Positions 9,444-20,216 are shown, numbered from the stretch's first letter. The stretch: 64,000 nt of DNA from Pseudomonas sp. NKUCC02_KPG (GCF_019345465.1 NZ_JAHKRC010000001.1:1-64000), one strand, 5' to 3'. The notes: generated from the sequence alone by a model not told the origin. Translations and numbers: made by a program.

Positions 9444-10034
9444 CTAAGTTTCAGCAATACCTGCAAATTTCTCACGCAATTTATCTAGAGCGCGCTTGTA
9501 ACGCATCTTTGTCGCACTCAAACCCATATGCATTATGTCCGCGATTTCCTGAAATTCCAGTTCTGCGACAAAACGCAGCACGAGAATTTCCCGATCAATC
9601 GGGTTTACATGCACCAGCCAGCGATCAAGTCCGCCCTTTTCCTCAGGTTTCGGCGCCTTTTCTTCGGACGCTTCCTCGAGGGGGTCAATACTTAATGCGT
9701 CCATCAAGCGACGCTTTCGCCGTTCCTTTCGATACTGTGTAATGCATTCGTTGTAAGTGATGCTATATAGCCATGTCTTGAATTTCGACTTCCCTTCAAA
9801 ATTCTTCAAACCGTACAGCACTTTCAGCATGACTTCCTGACAGACATCATCAGCGTCCCTATCGTTCCCTAAATACCTTGAACAAACGTTGAACAAAGTA
9901 CGTTGATAGCGCCGCATCAGCTCTTCATAAGCACGCGTCACGTGAAACAACTCATCATGCGAGCGCGCCACCAGCTCCTCATCAGAGAGCTCGCGGGGGT
10001 CGTAGCGCATGGATAGCGATTGGGCTTTATTCAA
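9444..10034 (-). CDS. sigX: ECF sigma factor SigX
   Basis: 196 residues with region 2 (RTLFNVCSRYLGNDRDADDVCQ) and region 4 (REILVLRFVAELEFQEIADI, then a helix-turn-helix) of group 4 sigma factors. A charged linker rich in Glu/Lys sits between them. The start at 10034 is a TTG (MNKAQSLS), which matches the SigX N-terminus I know; no good ribosome binding site is visible and ATG 10010 is possible. SigX responds to cell-wall and osmotic stress and drives oprF and fatty-acid genes in other pseudomonads. No adjacent anti-sigma gene is seen; CmpX/CrfX upstream are the usual neighbours. Confidence 0.95.
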   Translation of the reverse strand: MNKAQSLSMRYDPRELSDEELVARSHDELFHVTRAYEELMRRYQRTLFNVCSRYLGNDRDADDVCQEVMLKVLYGLKNFEGKSKFKTWLYSITYNECITQYRKERRKRRLMDALSIDPLEEASEEKAPKPEEKGGLDRWLVHVNPIDREILVLRFVAELEFQEIADIMHMGLSATKMRYKRALDKLREKFAGIAET

Positions 10035-10125
10035 AACGAGTTGTGCCAGCAGTCAGGTCAATGTCCGCCGCAGCCTATCAATCATGGCTTTTTTGCGGCG
10101 GCGTACATTAGCAGGGTTTGCCGCC

Positions 10126-10950
10126 TCAGCGACTGGTTACGTGCTGCTCCAACAAGATCCGATTCGAGATGGAGACTAGCTCACCCTCATCGGTCAGCAA
10201 CGTGGTTTTAACCGTGCCAATCTCTTCGATCTGCCCTTCAACCTCGCCCACACGGACTTCCTGCCCAACTTGATACAGCTCACGCACATAAATGCCGGCA
10301 AGTATCTGCCCCGCGATTTCCCGACTGCCCAGCCCCATTGCCAAGGCAATGGCCAGACCAACGGTAATCAACACAATCACAATCACATGGTTCAGGAGGT
10401 CGGTTTTGACCTCCAGCTGGCTGATGGCAACCGAAATACTGATGATAATGACCAGGCCTTGAGTCACCCGGCCCAGCCCGCTGGCGTAATCAAAACCGAC
10501 ACTTTCGGCAGCGCCACGAACCAGGCCGTTAAGTACCTGTGCCAGCAGCACGCCGGCCAACAGGACCAGCAACGCACCAAACACCTTGGGCAGATACACT
10601 GTCAGCAGGTCAAGCGCAGATGAAACGCGATCAAGACCCAGCGACTGAGCCGCCGAAACCAGGAACACCAGCAGCACAAACCAGTACACGATCTTGCCGA
10701 TCAGCGTCGAGATCGGCACTTGAATCCCGACCCGTGCCAATATTTTGGTCAGGCCCGTGCCACCCATCAGGCGATCAAGGCCCAATTTGGCAAGCAGCTT
10801 GGACAGCAGGGCATCGAGCAGTTTTGCAACCACGAAGCCCAGCAGTACTACCACCAACGCCCCGAAGAGGTTGGGAATGAAGTTCGCAATCTTAGTCCAC
10901 AAGGCAGTCATTGCCGCGACCAGGCTCTGGGTCCAGACATTCAATTCCAT
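10126..10950 (-). CDS. cmpX: CmpX, small mechanosensitive-channel family inner-membrane protein
   Basis: 274 residues from ATG 10950 (an in-frame TTG at 10956 is possible). Four or five hydrophobic segments occupy residues 15-180, followed by an MscS-like beta domain with GEVEGQIEEIGTVKTTLLTDEGELVSISN at about 230-260. The MscS-type pore helix is not obvious, as in other conserved TM-helix proteins of this type. It lies directly upstream of sigX and overlaps crfX. In P. aeruginosa CmpX influences SigX activity and membrane homeostasis; here that role is inferred from context. Confidence 0.9.
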   Translation of the reverse strand: MELNVWTQSLVAAMTALWTKIANFIPNLFGALVVVLLGFVVAKLLDALLSKLLAKLGLDRLMGGTGLTKILARVGIQVPISTLIGKIVYWFVLLVFLVSAAQSLGLDRVSSALDLLTVYLPKVFGALLVLLAGVLLAQVLNGLVRGAAESVGFDYASGLGRVTQGLVIIISISVAISQLEVKTDLLNHVIVIVLITVGLAIALAMGLGSREIAGQILAGIYVRELYQVGQEVRVGEVEGQIEEIGTVKTTLLTDEGELVSISNRILLEQHVTSR

Positions 10951-10952
10951 GT

Positions 10953-11198
10953 TCAATCAGCCTTATCAACAGGGCGAGCAGCAGGTTTGCGCCGCGAAAC
11001 GGGCGCAATATGAGCTGAACCGCTATTCAAAGCAATCATCAGTGCTTGCATCCAGCGCCCCAGCAGACTGAAAAGATCTCCCGCGCCGACCTGACGGTTG
11101 GCGGTTTTCAGTACGCGACCCAGGCAGGCGTCGTCGTCACGATTGGACGTAGGAGCCTTGAGCATTTCACGTAAGGACTGTTCAAACGGATCGTGCAT
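10953..11198 (-). CDS. crfX: CrfX, small protein of the sigX locus
   Basis: 81 residues beginning MHDPFEQSLREMLKA. ATG 11198 is chosen because GAGAGGTGCTT precedes it; a longer in-frame reading has no ribosome binding site. It has no signal peptide or clear membrane span and ends with a basic tail (SRRKPAARPVDKAD). The stop overlaps the cmpX start region. It is a conserved companion of cmpX-sigX-oprF in Pseudomonas; its biochemical role is unknown to me. Confidence 0.85.
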   Translation of the reverse strand: MHDPFEQSLREMLKAPTSNRDDDACLGRVLKTANRQVGAGDLFSLLGRWMQALMIALNSGSAHIAPVSRRKPAARPVDKAD

Positions 11199-11261
11199 AA
11201 GCACCTCTCGGTAAGTCAGTAAAAGACGAAGGCACATTTATCGAGGTCACATCAGGCTCAC

Positions 11262-12257
11262 TCAAAGCCACTGCAGTCGGCGATAAAACCACCACTGCCC
11301 CACCCCGATGAGCAGCATCACACCGCACGTCACAGCAAACCCATAAGAGTCATTGGAGAACGGAACGCCCCCCACATTGATCCCCAGTAAACCGGTAATA
11401 AACGTGATCGGCAGAAAGATCCCGGTGAGTACGCCGAAGCGATACATGATGCGGCTCATGCGCACGTTCAAACGTCGGTCTTCGGACTCAAGCACCAGCC
11501 CCACGCGCTCGCGGGTCAGTTCAAGCTCCTCCAGATAACGGGTCAGGCTGTTGTTCAGTTCGTTCCAGTAGTCGGCATCATCGGCGCTGAACCACGGTAA
11601 TTTGGTACGCGTGAGCTGGCCGAAAATATCCCGCTGCGGGGCCAGAAAACGACGCAAGGCGGCAGCCCGTCGTCGAACCTGCAAAATGGAGTTGTGGTCA
11701 GGGGTATACCGTTCGTCGGCATCTATCTTATCTTCTTCGTCATCGACGATTTCTGACAGATCTCCGATCAAATCCTGCACCTTCAACGTCAGGTGCTGTG
11801 CCAGATAAAGAATCAGTTCAGAGGGGGTTTTCGGACCTTCGCCCTGGGAGAATTCACCGAGCAGTTCATCAGTGGCCCGAAGTGGACGCATGCGCAGCGA
11901 GATCACTCGCTGCGCGCTGCCAAAGATGCGCAGCGAAACCATGTCTTCAGGCTCTGCACCCGGATTCAGGTTGACCCCGCGCATAAACAGCAGCAGCTCA
12001 TTGTTGGGGACAGGCACTAAACGCGGACGGGTGTTTTCCTCAAGCAGCAAGTCACAGCTGAAATCACTTAAACCACTCGAGTCACGCAACCAGCTCTGGG
12101 TCTGCGGATGACTGCGATCCCAGTGCAACCAGATGCTTTCGTGGGCCTGCAACTGCAGATCGTTCAGCTCGGTACGTGCGATCGGACGCGCACCACCTTC
12201 CCCATCCAATACCAGTGCATGCACCAGCCCCCATTGAGCGTTTTCGTCCTCGAACAT
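11262..12257 (-). CDS. zntB: ZntB-type CorA-superfamily zinc transporter
   Basis: 331 residues. A large soluble N-terminal domain with long charged helices is followed by two C-terminal membrane helices (about 268-288 and 303-323). The loop between them carries GINVGG, the GxN signature that in ZntB replaces the GMN of CorA. E. coli ZntB imports zinc by proton coupling. AAGGA lies 6 bases before the ATG. It is upstream of crfX on the same strand with a 63-bp gap; no Zur box was identified. Confidence 0.9.
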   Translation of the reverse strand: MFEDENAQWGLVHALVLDGEGGARPIARTELNDLQLQAHESIWLHWDRSHPQTQSWLRDSSGLSDFSCDLLLEENTRPRLVPVPNNELLLFMRGVNLNPGAEPEDMVSLRIFGSAQRVISLRMRPLRATDELLGEFSQGEGPKTPSELILYLAQHLTLKVQDLIGDLSEIVDDEEDKIDADERYTPDHNSILQVRRRAAALRRFLAPQRDIFGQLTRTKLPWFSADDADYWNELNNSLTRYLEELELTRERVGLVLESEDRRLNVRMSRIMYRFGVLTGIFLPITFITGLLGINVGGVPFSNDSYGFAVTCGVMLLIGVGQWWFYRRLQWL

Positions 12258-12281
12258 CCGTGATCCTTAGTGGTATTGCCT

Positions 12282-12773
12282 TCAGGCCGGTATTTTCAGA
12301 GCCGTGGGCGAAATGATAACGCCATTGTTGTCGGCATAAATAAATTCTCCGGGGCGGAACGTGACACCGGCAAACGTGACCGGCACATTCACATCCCCCA
12401 CACCGCGCCTGATGCTCTTGAGCGGGTGACTGGCCAGAGCCTGCACGCCCAGATCGGTTTGCGCGAGCACATCGACATCGCGGATACAGCCGTAAATCAC
12501 GATCCCTTCCCAGCCATTTTTCGCGGCTTTCTCGGCAATCATGTCGCCCAGCAAGGCATGGCGCAGAGAACCACCGCCATCAACTACCAGTACTTTGCCC
12601 TGCCCGTTGAGTTCGGCCTGCTCCTTGACACGCGAATTGTCCTCGAAGCACTTGATGGTCACGATCTCGCCACCAAAGGAGTCGCGCCCGCCAAAGTTGC
12701 TGAACATCGGTTCAAGCACTTGCACTAGCTCAGGGTAGGCATCGCACAGATCGGGAGTGATGTAGTGGTTCAC
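12282..12773 (-). CDS. rraA: RraA-family protein (ribonuclease E inhibitor / aldolase-like fold)
   Basis: 163 residues starting at GTG 12773 ([16 protein letters not shown]), with AGGAGC 7 bases upstream. Upstream in-frame codons to 12800 lack such a site. The family core [40 protein letters not shown] and GCIRDVDVL is intact. E. coli RraA binds RNase E and lowers its activity, while related proteins are 4-hydroxy-4-methyl-2-oxoglutarate aldolases. The short proteobacterial form favours RraA. It lies between a hydrolase and zntB, 49 bases from the hydrolase stop. Confidence 0.9.
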   Translation of the reverse strand: MNHYITPDLCDAYPELVQVLEPMFSNFGGRDSFGGEIVTIKCFEDNSRVKEQAELNGQGKVLVVDGGGSLRHALLGDMIAEKAAKNGWEGIVIYGCIRDVDVLAQTDLGVQALASHPLKSIRRGVGDVNVPVTFAGVTFRPGEFIYADNNGVIISPTALKIPA

Positions 12774-12822
12774 GAGAAAGCTCCTGTTCAGAGTGGGCAC
12801 AGCAGAGAGAACAACGATAGCA

Positions 12823-13767
12823 CTAAAGTTCGTTCAACCAACTGCGCACCAACGGCCACACTTCCTGCTGGGCAGGCTGGCTGACCAGCATTTCAACATG
12901 GCTGAAGTCAGAGCTGAAGCCATGTTCGCGGCCAAGCGCCACGAACCTGCGCTGCTCGCCACCCAACTGATCGAACAATTTGCGGCAAGCCCATTGCGGC
13001 GTTTGCCGATCGCCCACGGCTGCCACCACCAGCGACGGGATCTGAACTTCGGCCAGCCCGGCCCACCAATCTCGCTCGGAGTCCTTGAAGCGCCCCATAA
13101 AGCCGTTCCAGCGCAGTGTTTCAAGGGCAATGCTGATCGGCTCGTCTTCCGGGCCACGCTTGAGTCGTGTGCCCGACAGTTGCGCAAATCGCTTCAACAA
13201 CAAATAAGCCCCCCACTGCACCGGCGGGATTTTCAGCGACCAATAACGACGATTGATCTGACAGCCGAAAAACGCTGCCGACGCGACGTCCTTATCGTCC
13301 AGATACTGTCCGCCAAGGGCTGCCGCCAAACTGATGGCGCCCTGGGAGTGGCCGATCCAGTGCGCAACTTGCCCGCTCTGCTCACGGACAAACGCTGCAA
13401 TGGCCGGCAAATCGTACCGGGCGTAATCCGCAACACGGTTCTTGTTCCAGGCAATATTGCGCGACGAAAGGCCGTGACCGCGCATTTCAGGCAGCCATAC
13501 ATCAAAACCGGCACGGGCCAAAAATGCCCCCAACCCTACGCCTTTGGGCGAGTACCAAAAACGCCGGTTGGAAAAGCTGCCATGTAACAGAATGACCGGC
13601 ACACCACGCACCTGAGTGTCGTCGGCCATGCCCAGTCGAGTGACCACCAGTTCAACGGAAATATCCGAGCTGTTGGCAGGCTTCAAGCGATAAACATCTT
13701 CGCTCAGATCGCCCCGACGCTCAGCGCTGATCAGGGCAACGGGAAAAAGGAGACTGCTGCTTTGCAT
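12823..13767 (-). CDS. Alpha/beta hydrolase, specificity unknown
   Basis: About 314 residues from ATG 13767 (a TTG at 13782 is in frame). Alpha/beta-hydrolase landmarks are clear: oxyanion-hole HGSF after VPVILL, nucleophile elbow GHSQG (about 145), an acid candidate in [11 protein letters not shown] (about 265) and a late histidine in FSHVEMLV (about 290). The spacing is like acid lipases and poly-hydroxyalkanoate-depolymerase-like esterases. No signal peptide is convincing. It is upstream of rraA on the same strand. Substrate cannot be read from sequence. Confidence 0.8.
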   Translation of the reverse strand: MQSSSLLFPVALISAERRGDLSEDVYRLKPANSSDISVELVVTRLGMADDTQVRGVPVILLHGSFSNRRFWYSPKGVGLGAFLARAGFDVWLPEMRGHGLSSRNIAWNKNRVADYARYDLPAIAAFVREQSGQVAHWIGHSQGAISLAAALGGQYLDDKDVASAAFFGCQINRRYWSLKIPPVQWGAYLLLKRFAQLSGTRLKRGPEDEPISIALETLRWNGFMGRFKDSERDWWAGLAEVQIPSLVVAAVGDRQTPQWACRKLFDQLGGEQRRFVALGREHGFSSDFSHVEMLVSQPAQQEVWPLVRSWLNEL

Positions 13768-13869
13768 AATGCTCTTGCACAAAAAAGGGCGACTTCACAC
13801 AGGAACTCGCCCTACTGCCTATAAAGAGCAGGGCAGCCCTGACGGCTACCCTGCTCCTCGCTCAACGAC

Positions 13870-16245
13870 TCAAGCCTGAGCTTGGCCTTCTGCCAGGAAG
13901 AACCAGGTTTCCAGCACGGAGTCCGGGTTCAGCGACACGCTTTCGATGCCCTGCTCCATCAACCACAGCGCGAGGTCCGGGTGATCGGATGGGCCCTGAC
14001 CGCAAATGCCGATGTATTTGCCAGCCTTGTTGCACGCCTGAATGGCGTTGGACAGCAGCTTTTTGACGGCAGGGTTGCGCTCGTCAAACAGGTGCGCGAT
14101 CACACCCGAGTCGCGGTCCAGGCCCAGGGTGAGCTGAGTCAGGTCGTTGGAGCCAATGGAGAAACCGTCGAAGAACTCGAGGAACTCTTCAGCCAGAATC
14201 GCGTTGGACGGCAGTTCGCACATCATGATGATGCGCAGGCCGTTTTCGCCGCGCTTGAGGCCGTTTTCAGCCAGCAGGTCGATGACCTGGCTCGCCTCAC
14301 CCAGGGTACGTACGAACGGCACCATGATTTCGACGTTGGTAAAGCCCATCTCGTTGCGCACACGCTTGAGCGCACGGCACTCGAGTTCAAAGCAATCACG
14401 GAAGTTTTCGCTGATGTAACGCGAAGCACCGCGGAAGCCCAACATCGGGTTTTCTTCTTCCGGCTCGTACAGTTTGCCGCCAATCAAATTCGCGTATTCG
14501 TTGGACTTGAAGTCCGACAGACGCACAATCACTTTCTTCGGTGTGAACGCGCCAGCCAAGGTGCTGATGCCTTCAACCAGCTTCTCTACATAGAAGCCAA
14601 CGGGGTCGTTGTAGCCCGCAATGCGCTTGTCGACGCTGTCCTTGATTTCCTGAGGCAGGCCATCGTAGTTCAGCAGCGCTTTAGGGTGCACACCGATCAT
14701 GCGGTTGATGATGAACTCCAGGCGGGCCAGGCCCACACCGGCGTTCGGCAGCTGTGCGAAGTCAAAGGCGCGGTCCGGGTTGCCGACGTTCATCATGATT
14801 TTGAACGGCAGATCCGGCATGGCATCCACGGAGTTCTTCTTGATGTCGAAGCCCAGTTCGCCTTCGAAGATGAACCCGGTATCGCCTTCAGCACACGACA
14901 CGGTAACGCCCTGGCCGTCTTTCAGCAGTTGGGTGGCGTTGCCGCAACCCACCACGGCCGGAATACCCAGTTCGCGAGCGATGATCGCCGCATGGCAGGT
15001 ACGACCGCCACGGTTGGTCACGATGGCGCTCGCGCGCTTCATCACGGGTTCCCAGTCCGGGTCGGTCATGTCCGATACAAGCACGTCGCCTGGCTGGACT
15101 TTGTCCATTTCCGACACGTCCTTGATGATGCGAACCTTGCCCGCGCCAATACGCTGGCCAATGGCACGGCCTTCAGCCAGTACCGTACCGGTTTCCTTGA
15201 GCAGGTAGCGCTCCATGACATTGCCGGCGCTGCGGCTCTTCACGGTTTCAGGGCGGGCCTGAACGATGTACAGCTTGCCGTCATCGCCGTCTTTGGCCCA
15301 CTCAATGTCCATCGGACACTTGTAGTGCTTCTCGATGATCATCGCTTGCTTGGCCAGTTCGCTGACTTCAGCGTCGGTCAGGCAGAAGCGTGCGCGGTCG
15401 GCTTTATCAACGTCGATCACCTTGACCGACTTGCCGGCCTTCGCTTCGTCGCCGTAGATCATCTTGATGGCTTTGCTGCCCAGGTTGCGACGCAAAATCG
15501 CAGGGCGGCCAGCTTCGAGGGTTTGCTTGTGAACGTAGAACTCATCCGGGTTTACCGCGCCTTGTACGACGGTTTCACCCAGGCCGTAGGCGCCAGTAAT
15601 GAACACTACATCGCGAAAGCCCGACTCGGTATCCAGGGTGAACATCACGCCTGCAGTGCCGGTTTCAGAGCGCACCATGCGCTGTACGCCAGCCGACAGA
15701 GCGACCAGTTTATGGTCAAAGCCCTGATGCACTCGGTAGGAAATTGCACGGTCGTTGAACAGGGAGGCAAAAACCTCCTTGGCCGCACGAATCACGTTTT
15801 CAACGCCACGGATGTTCAGGAAGGTTTCTTGCTGACCGGCAAAGGACGCGTCCGGCAAGTCTTCGGCGGTGGCCGAGGAACGCACGGCAACGGCCATGTC
15901 CGGATTGCCCTGGGACAGAGCAGCGAAGGCGGTACGAATTTCGGCGTTAAGCTTCTCCGGGAACTCGGCTTCCATGATCCATTGACGGATCTGGGCACCG
16001 GTTTTGGCCAGGGCATTAACGTCATCAACATCGAGCGCATCCAGCGCAGCATGGATCTGGTCGTTCAAACCGCTCAGTTCAAGAAAATCACGATATGCCT
16101 GAGAAGTAGTGGCGAAGCCACCTGGAACTGAAACACCAGCGCCTGCAAGATTACTGATCATCTCGCCGAGGGATGCGTTCTTGCCCCCTACGTGCTCTAC
16201 ATCATGGACGCCGAGCTTATCGAGGGAAACTACGTACTCTACCAA
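13870..16245 (-). CDS. ppsA: Phosphoenolpyruvate synthase
   Basis: 791 residues. The N-terminal ATP-grasp domain has [10 protein letters not shown] and [20 protein letters not shown]. The central swivelling domain carries the phospho-histidine loop [21 protein letters not shown] (His near 420). The C-terminal PEP-binding barrel ends with [17 protein letters not shown] (active-site Cys). It makes PEP from pyruvate and ATP for gluconeogenesis. The start is TTG 16245 ([12 protein letters not shown]), with GGAGAGA just upstream, which fits the family N-terminus. Divergent from its own regulator ppsR. Confidence 0.97.
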   Translation of the reverse strand: MVEYVVSLDKLGVHDVEHVGGKNASLGEMISNLAGAGVSVPGGFATTSQAYRDFLELSGLNDQIHAALDALDVDDVNALAKTGAQIRQWIMEAEFPEKLNAEIRTAFAALSQGNPDMAVAVRSSATAEDLPDASFAGQQETFLNIRGVENVIRAAKEVFASLFNDRAISYRVHQGFDHKLVALSAGVQRMVRSETGTAGVMFTLDTESGFRDVVFITGAYGLGETVVQGAVNPDEFYVHKQTLEAGRPAILRRNLGSKAIKMIYGDEAKAGKSVKVIDVDKADRARFCLTDAEVSELAKQAMIIEKHYKCPMDIEWAKDGDDGKLYIVQARPETVKSRSAGNVMERYLLKETGTVLAEGRAIGQRIGAGKVRIIKDVSEMDKVQPGDVLVSDMTDPDWEPVMKRASAIVTNRGGRTCHAAIIARELGIPAVVGCGNATQLLKDGQGVTVSCAEGDTGFIFEGELGFDIKKNSVDAMPDLPFKIMMNVGNPDRAFDFAQLPNAGVGLARLEFIINRMIGVHPKALLNYDGLPQEIKDSVDKRIAGYNDPVGFYVEKLVEGISTLAGAFTPKKVIVRLSDFKSNEYANLIGGKLYEPEEENPMLGFRGASRYISENFRDCFELECRALKRVRNEMGFTNVEIMVPFVRTLGEASQVIDLLAENGLKRGENGLRIIMMCELPSNAILAEEFLEFFDGFSIGSNDLTQLTLGLDRDSGVIAHLFDERNPAVKKLLSNAIQACNKAGKYIGICGQGPSDHPDLALWLMEQGIESVSLNPDSVLETWFFLAEGQAQA

Positions 16246-16291
16246 GGTGATCTCTCCACTAACTGTGTTGGAAAAGCTCAGGGCGCTGAAT

Positions 16292-16304
16292 ACTCATCAT
16301 GAGT
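16292..16304. promoter_or_regulatory. Inverted repeat in the ppsA-ppsR divergent promoter region
   Basis: ACTCAT-C-ATGAGT is a perfect 6-1-6 inverted repeat about 50 bases upstream of ppsA. It has the shape of a dimeric regulator site, but no regulator can be assigned. Confidence 0.4.
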
Positions 16305-16421
16305 CATCGCAGCGATTGTGGCCTGGACCCGGAAAATAAGTGACACTGCCTGTCATGTAGCGCGACAAAAGCGCGCCTATCATATCCAAGAATCGTCACC
16401 AGCTTAAGGCCCCAGGCGCAA

Positions 16422-17240
16422 ATGAAACGATCTGCTTTCTTTATCTCCGATGGCACGGGCATAACTGCCGAAACCCTGGGCCAAAGTTTGTTGGCTCAAT
16501 TCGAAAATGTGACCTTCAGCAAGTTCACGCGCCCTTATATAGACAGCGTGGACAAAGCGCGGGCAATGGTACAACAAATCGATATCGCCGCCGAAAAAGA
16601 CGGTTATAGCCCGATAATTTTCGACACTATCGTCAATCAGGACATTCGCGAGATCCTCGCCACGTCCAATGGTTTCATGATCGACATCTTCTCCAGCTTC
16701 CTGGCCCCGCTGGAGCAGGCACTGGGCGAGCATTCCTCGTATTCGGTGGGAAAATCCCACTCCATTGGCCACAACTCCAACTACATGGAGCGTATCGAGG
16801 CGGTGAACTTCGCCCTCGACAACGACGACGGCGCCCGCACCCACAAATACGACAAGGCCGACCTGATTCTGGTGGGCGTGTCGCGCTGCGGCAAAACCCC
16901 TACATGCCTGTACATGGCCATGCAATTCGGCATCCGCGCGGCCAACTACCCGTTGACCGATGACGACATGGAAAGCCTCAAGCTGCCTGCGGCCCTGCGT
17001 GAACACAAACACAAGCTGTTCGGCCTGACGATCGATCCGGACCGTTTGACCGCCATTCGCAACGAACGCAAGCCCAACAGCCGCTACTCCAGTTTTGCCC
17101 AGTGCGAATTTGAAGTCCGAGAAGTCGAACGCCTGTTCCAGCGCGAAAACATCCCGCACATCAACTCCACGCATTTCTCGGTTGAAGAAATCTCGGCCAA
17201 GATCCTGGTCGAAAAAGGCGTGGAGCGGCGGTTCAAGTAA
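16422..17240 (+). CDS. ppsR: PEP synthase regulatory protein (kinase/pyrophosphorylase)
   Basis: 272 residues of the DUF299 family. The N-terminus [18 protein letters not shown] and the P-loop-like [15 protein letters not shown] (about 153-160) are family signatures. The enzyme phosphorylates a threonine of PpsA with ADP to inactivate it and removes the phosphate with Pi. Divergent from ppsA across 176 bp, so target and regulator are adjacent and may share control. Confidence 0.95.
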   Translation: MKRSAFFISDGTGITAETLGQSLLAQFENVTFSKFTRPYIDSVDKARAMVQQIDIAAEKDGYSPIIFDTIVNQDIREILATSNGFMIDIFSSFLAPLEQALGEHSSYSVGKSHSIGHNSNYMERIEAVNFALDNDDGARTHKYDKADLILVGVSRCGKTPTCLYMAMQFGIRAANYPLTDDDMESLKLPAALREHKHKLFGLTIDPDRLTAIRNERKPNSRYSSFAQCEFEVREVERLFQRENIPHINSTHFSVEEISAKILVEKGVERRFK

Positions 17241-17255
17241 GTTCTGCATCAACCT

Positions 17256-17354
17256 GTAGTCGCTGCCGCAGGCTGCGATAAGGACCGCAGGGCCTTCGGC
17301 GGCCCTGAGAGCGCGACCGCTTCGCGCTCGATCGCAGCCTTCGGCAGCGACTAC
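17256..17354. repeat. Inverted repeat of the second family (GTAGTCGCTGCCG)
   Basis: A 99-bp element with long arms: GTAGTCGCTGCCGCAGGC at the left and, inverted, GCCTTCGGCAGCGACTAC at the right, with further pairing (GGGCC...GGCCC, GAGCGCG...CGCGCTC) inside. It fills the convergent gap between ppsR and prpD. Copies occur at 31525 and 37517. Confidence 0.85.
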
Positions 17355-17360
17355 AACACT

Positions 17361-18845
17361 CTAAATCACCAGTAAATCCACAAACTTGTTAACCGGCATT
17401 GCTTCCAGCGCTGCCTGATCCTTGCACAGCGCAAAAATCCCGGCACAACGCTGGCCTGCAAAGCGCGTCGCCAGATTGGCCTTGAACTTGTCTTCCAGTA
17501 ACGGAATACCTTCTGCACGACGCCGACGATGGCCAATCGGGTACTCCACCACCACTTGCCCGGTATGGGTGCCATCACTGAAAAACACCTGAATCCCATT
17601 GGCAATCGAGCGCTTGTCAGCCTCCAGGTATTCACGTGTGTAGCGCGGGTCTTCGACCACTACCATTTTTTCCCGTAACTGATCGATGATCGGGTTCGCG
17701 GCGTGGAAGTCATCTTCGTATTGCTCCGCTACCAGGTTGCCAAAAGCCAGCGGCACTGCAGTCATGTATTGGATGCAGTGATCGCGATCAGCCGCGTTGG
17801 CCAATTTGCCTTGCTTGGAAATGATCCGAATCGCTGATTCATGGGTTGTAATCACAATTTTTTCGATTTCATGCAGCCGATCCTTGACCTGCGGATGCAG
17901 TGTCACTGCAGCTTCGCATGCGGTTTGCGCATGGAACTCAGCCGGAAAACTGATCTTGAACAGCACGTTTTCCATCACATAGGTGCCGTAGGGCTGACTC
18001 AGGCTGAACTCGCGCTGACCTTCGGGCTTGAGCGCCAGATCCTTGTTGGTATGGCTGAACAGCACATCATAAAAACCCCACTGCGGTGCCGTGAGTACGC
18101 CGGGAACGCCCATCTCGCCACGCAACGCAATATCGGCAAGACGCACGCCACGGCTCGACGCATCCCCTGCCGCCCAGGACTTTCGCGACCCCGCATTCGG
18201 CGCATGGCGATAAGTGCGCAGCGCCTGCCCATCCACAAATGCGTGGGACAGCGCCGACAGCAACTGTTCGCGATTGGCGCCCATCAACTTGGCGCATACC
18301 GCTGTGGAAGCGACCTTGACCAGCAACACATGATCCAGCCCGACACGGTTGAAGGAGTTTTCCAGGGCAATCACCCCCTGAATCTCGTGAGCCATGATCA
18401 TGGCTTCCAGCACAGCCCGTACCGTCAGCGGCGCTTCACCCTGGGCGATACGCTTTTGCGACAGGTGATCGGCCACCGCCAGGATGCCGCCCAGATTGTC
18501 CGAGGGATGACCCCACTCAGCCGCCAGCCAGGTGTCGTTGTAATCCAGCCAACGCACGATGCAGCCGATGTCCCACGCTGCCTTGACCGGATCGAGACGA
18601 TACGACGTACCCGGCACGCGAGCGCCAAACGGCACCACGGTGCCCTCGACGATGGGCCCCAGGTGCTTGGTGCATTCCGGAAAACGCAGCGCCAGCAGGC
18701 CGCAGCCCAAGGTGTCCATCAGGCAGTTACGCGCAGTATTCAGGGCTTCGGGGGAGGTGATGGTGTAGGTCAGGACGTAATCGGCAATGTCCTGCAAAAC
18801 ACGGTCATAGTCGGGGCGGTTGTTGAGGTCGACGTTGGCGCTCAT
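17361..18845 (-). CDS. prpD: 2-methylcitrate dehydratase PrpD
   Basis: 494 residues of the MmgE/PrpD family. Family stretches include [16 protein letters not shown] (about 40), [28 protein letters not shown] and [11 protein letters not shown]. The enzyme dehydrates 2-methylcitrate to 2-methyl-cis-aconitate. In this genome acnD/prpF can carry out the same step, so the last gene of the operon may be partly redundant. It is separated from prpF by 133 bp containing a compact hairpin (18948-18973), so its transcription may be reduced relative to the upstream genes. Confidence 0.96.
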   Translation of the reverse strand: MSANVDLNNRPDYDRVLQDIADYVLTYTITSPEALNTARNCLMDTLGCGLLALRFPECTKHLGPIVEGTVVPFGARVPGTSYRLDPVKAAWDIGCIVRWLDYNDTWLAAEWGHPSDNLGGILAVADHLSQKRIAQGEAPLTVRAVLEAMIMAHEIQGVIALENSFNRVGLDHVLLVKVASTAVCAKLMGANREQLLSALSHAFVDGQALRTYRHAPNAGSRKSWAAGDASSRGVRLADIALRGEMGVPGVLTAPQWGFYDVLFSHTNKDLALKPEGQREFSLSQPYGTYVMENVLFKISFPAEFHAQTACEAAVTLHPQVKDRLHEIEKIVITTHESAIRIISKQGKLANAADRDHCIQYMTAVPLAFGNLVAEQYEDDFHAANPIIDQLREKMVVVEDPRYTREYLEADKRSIANGIQVFFSDGTHTGQVVVEYPIGHRRRRAEGIPLLEDKFKANLATRFAGQRCAGIFALCKDQAALEAMPVNKFVDLLVI

Positions 18846-18947
18846 GGGGTGTCTCCAAAGAGTGGGTAGGTGTCGTGTTCCATCCTCAGGGTCAGGGTCG
18901 TTGCATGGCAGATCTGAATGCCTGCTCTGAAATACTGATGTCAGTCA

Positions 18948-18973
18948 GTGGGAGCGGGCAGGCCCGCCCCCAC
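18948..18973. repeat. Compact REP-derived hairpin between prpF and prpD
   Basis: GTGGGAGCGGGC-AG-style arm followed at once by its complement (GCCCGCCCCCAC), one mismatch. The two REP arms are fused without the usual spacer. Possible mRNA-stability or attenuation element inside the operon. Confidence 0.7.
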
Positions 18974-18978
18974 CGGAT

Positions 18979-20169
18979 TTAGAACGAGTCGCCCGGCACC
19001 CGCACCCAGCCTTCCATCAACACCCGCGCACTGCGGCTCATGATGGCTTTGGTCACGGTCCATTCGCCGTTGACCTGGCGCGCCTGCGCCCCCACACGCA
19101 AGGTGCCTGACGGATGGCCGAAACGCACGGCACTGCGCAATTCACCACCCGCCGCCAGATTGACCAGCGTGCCCGGAATCGCCGCCGCCGTACCAATGGC
19201 AACGGCTGCGGTTCCCATCATAGCGTGGTGCAATTTGCCCATCGACAAGGCCCGTACCAGCAAGTCCACATCCTGCGCAGCCACCGGCTTGCCACTGGAC
19301 GACACATACGCCGCAGGCGGCGCAACGAAGGCGACCTTGGGCGTGTGCTGACGCTTGGCAGCGTCTTCAAGTGTGTCGATCAGTCCCATGCGCAATGCAC
19401 CATGGGCGCGGATGGTTTCGAACATGGCCAGGGCTTTTGGGTCACTGTTGATGTCGTTTTGCAGCTCCGCACCGGTATAGCCAATGTCCCGTGCGTTAAC
19501 GAAAATCGTCGGGATCCCGGCATTGATCATCGTCACGTTCAAGGTGCCAACGCCCGGCACTTCAAGGTCGTCCACCAGATTGCCCGTCGGGAACATCGAG
19601 CCGCCCGCCCCCTCTTCATCCGCTGCCGGATTGAGAAACTCCAGCTGAACTTCAGCCGCCGGAAAGGTCACGCCATCCAGCTCGAAATCGCCGGTTTCCT
19701 GCACGGCACCGTCGGTGATCGGCACATGGGCAATGATGGTCTTGCCGATATTGGCCTGCCAGATACGCACCACGGCCGTGCCGTTATCGGGAATGCGTGC
19801 CGCATCCACCAAGCCGCTGCTGACGGCGAACGAACCCACGGCCGCCGACAGATTGCCGCAGTTGCCGCTCCAGTCCACAAATGGCTTGTCGATGGCGACC
19901 TGGCCGAACAGGTAATCCACGTCGTGATCGGCATGCAGGCTTTTGCTCACGATCACGGTCTTGCTGGTACTGGAAGTGGCAGCCCCCATGCCGTCGATCT
20001 GCTTTTCGTACGGGTCGGGGCTGCCGATTACTCGCAGCAGCAAGGCATCACGGGCTGCACCCGGCACCTGAGCCGCGGCAGGCAGGTCCAGGAGGCTGAA
20101 GAACACGCCCTTGCTGGTGCCGCCACGCATATAAGTCGCGGGAATTCTGATTTGCGCTGCATAGGCCAT
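18979..20169 (-). CDS. prpF: PrpF, aconitate isomerase-like partner of AcnD
   Basis: 396 residues from ATG 20169, preceded by AAGAGGA; upstream in-frame sequence to 20220 lacks a binding site. It belongs to the diaminopimelate-epimerase-like PrpF family; PATYMRGGTSKGVFF at the N-terminus is the signature. It isomerises 2-methyl-trans-aconitate produced by AcnD to the cis form used by the hydratase step. It lies directly after acnD (49-bp gap), the usual acnD-prpF pairing. Confidence 0.95.
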   Translation of the reverse strand: MAYAAQIRIPATYMRGGTSKGVFFSLLDLPAAAQVPGAARDALLLRVIGSPDPYEKQIDGMGAATSSTSKTVIVSKSLHADHDVDYLFGQVAIDKPFVDWSGNCGNLSAAVGSFAVSSGLVDAARIPDNGTAVVRIWQANIGKTIIAHVPITDGAVQETGDFELDGVTFPAAEVQLEFLNPAADEEGAGGSMFPTGNLVDDLEVPGVGTLNVTMINAGIPTIFVNARDIGYTGAELQNDINSDPKALAMFETIRAHGALRMGLIDTLEDAAKRQHTPKVAFVAPPAAYVSSSGKPVAAQDVDLLVRALSMGKLHHAMMGTAAVAIGTAAAIPGTLVNLAAGGELRSAVRFGHPSGTLRVGAQARQVNGEWTVTKAIMSRSARVLMEGWVRVPGDSF

Positions 20170-20216
20170 AACACACAGTCCTCTTGAGGCCGGGGCACGT
20201 GACCCCGGCGCAGTGA

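Noticed and set aside
13882..16131. A 749-codon open frame on the plus strand opposite ppsA, and a 590-codon one opposite rlmL (4096-5868)
   Set aside because: The opposite strand encodes full-length, motif-complete enzymes. The antisense products are low-complexity (rich in His, Gln, Val, Arg) and have no ribosome binding site, as is common opposite GC-rich codons.
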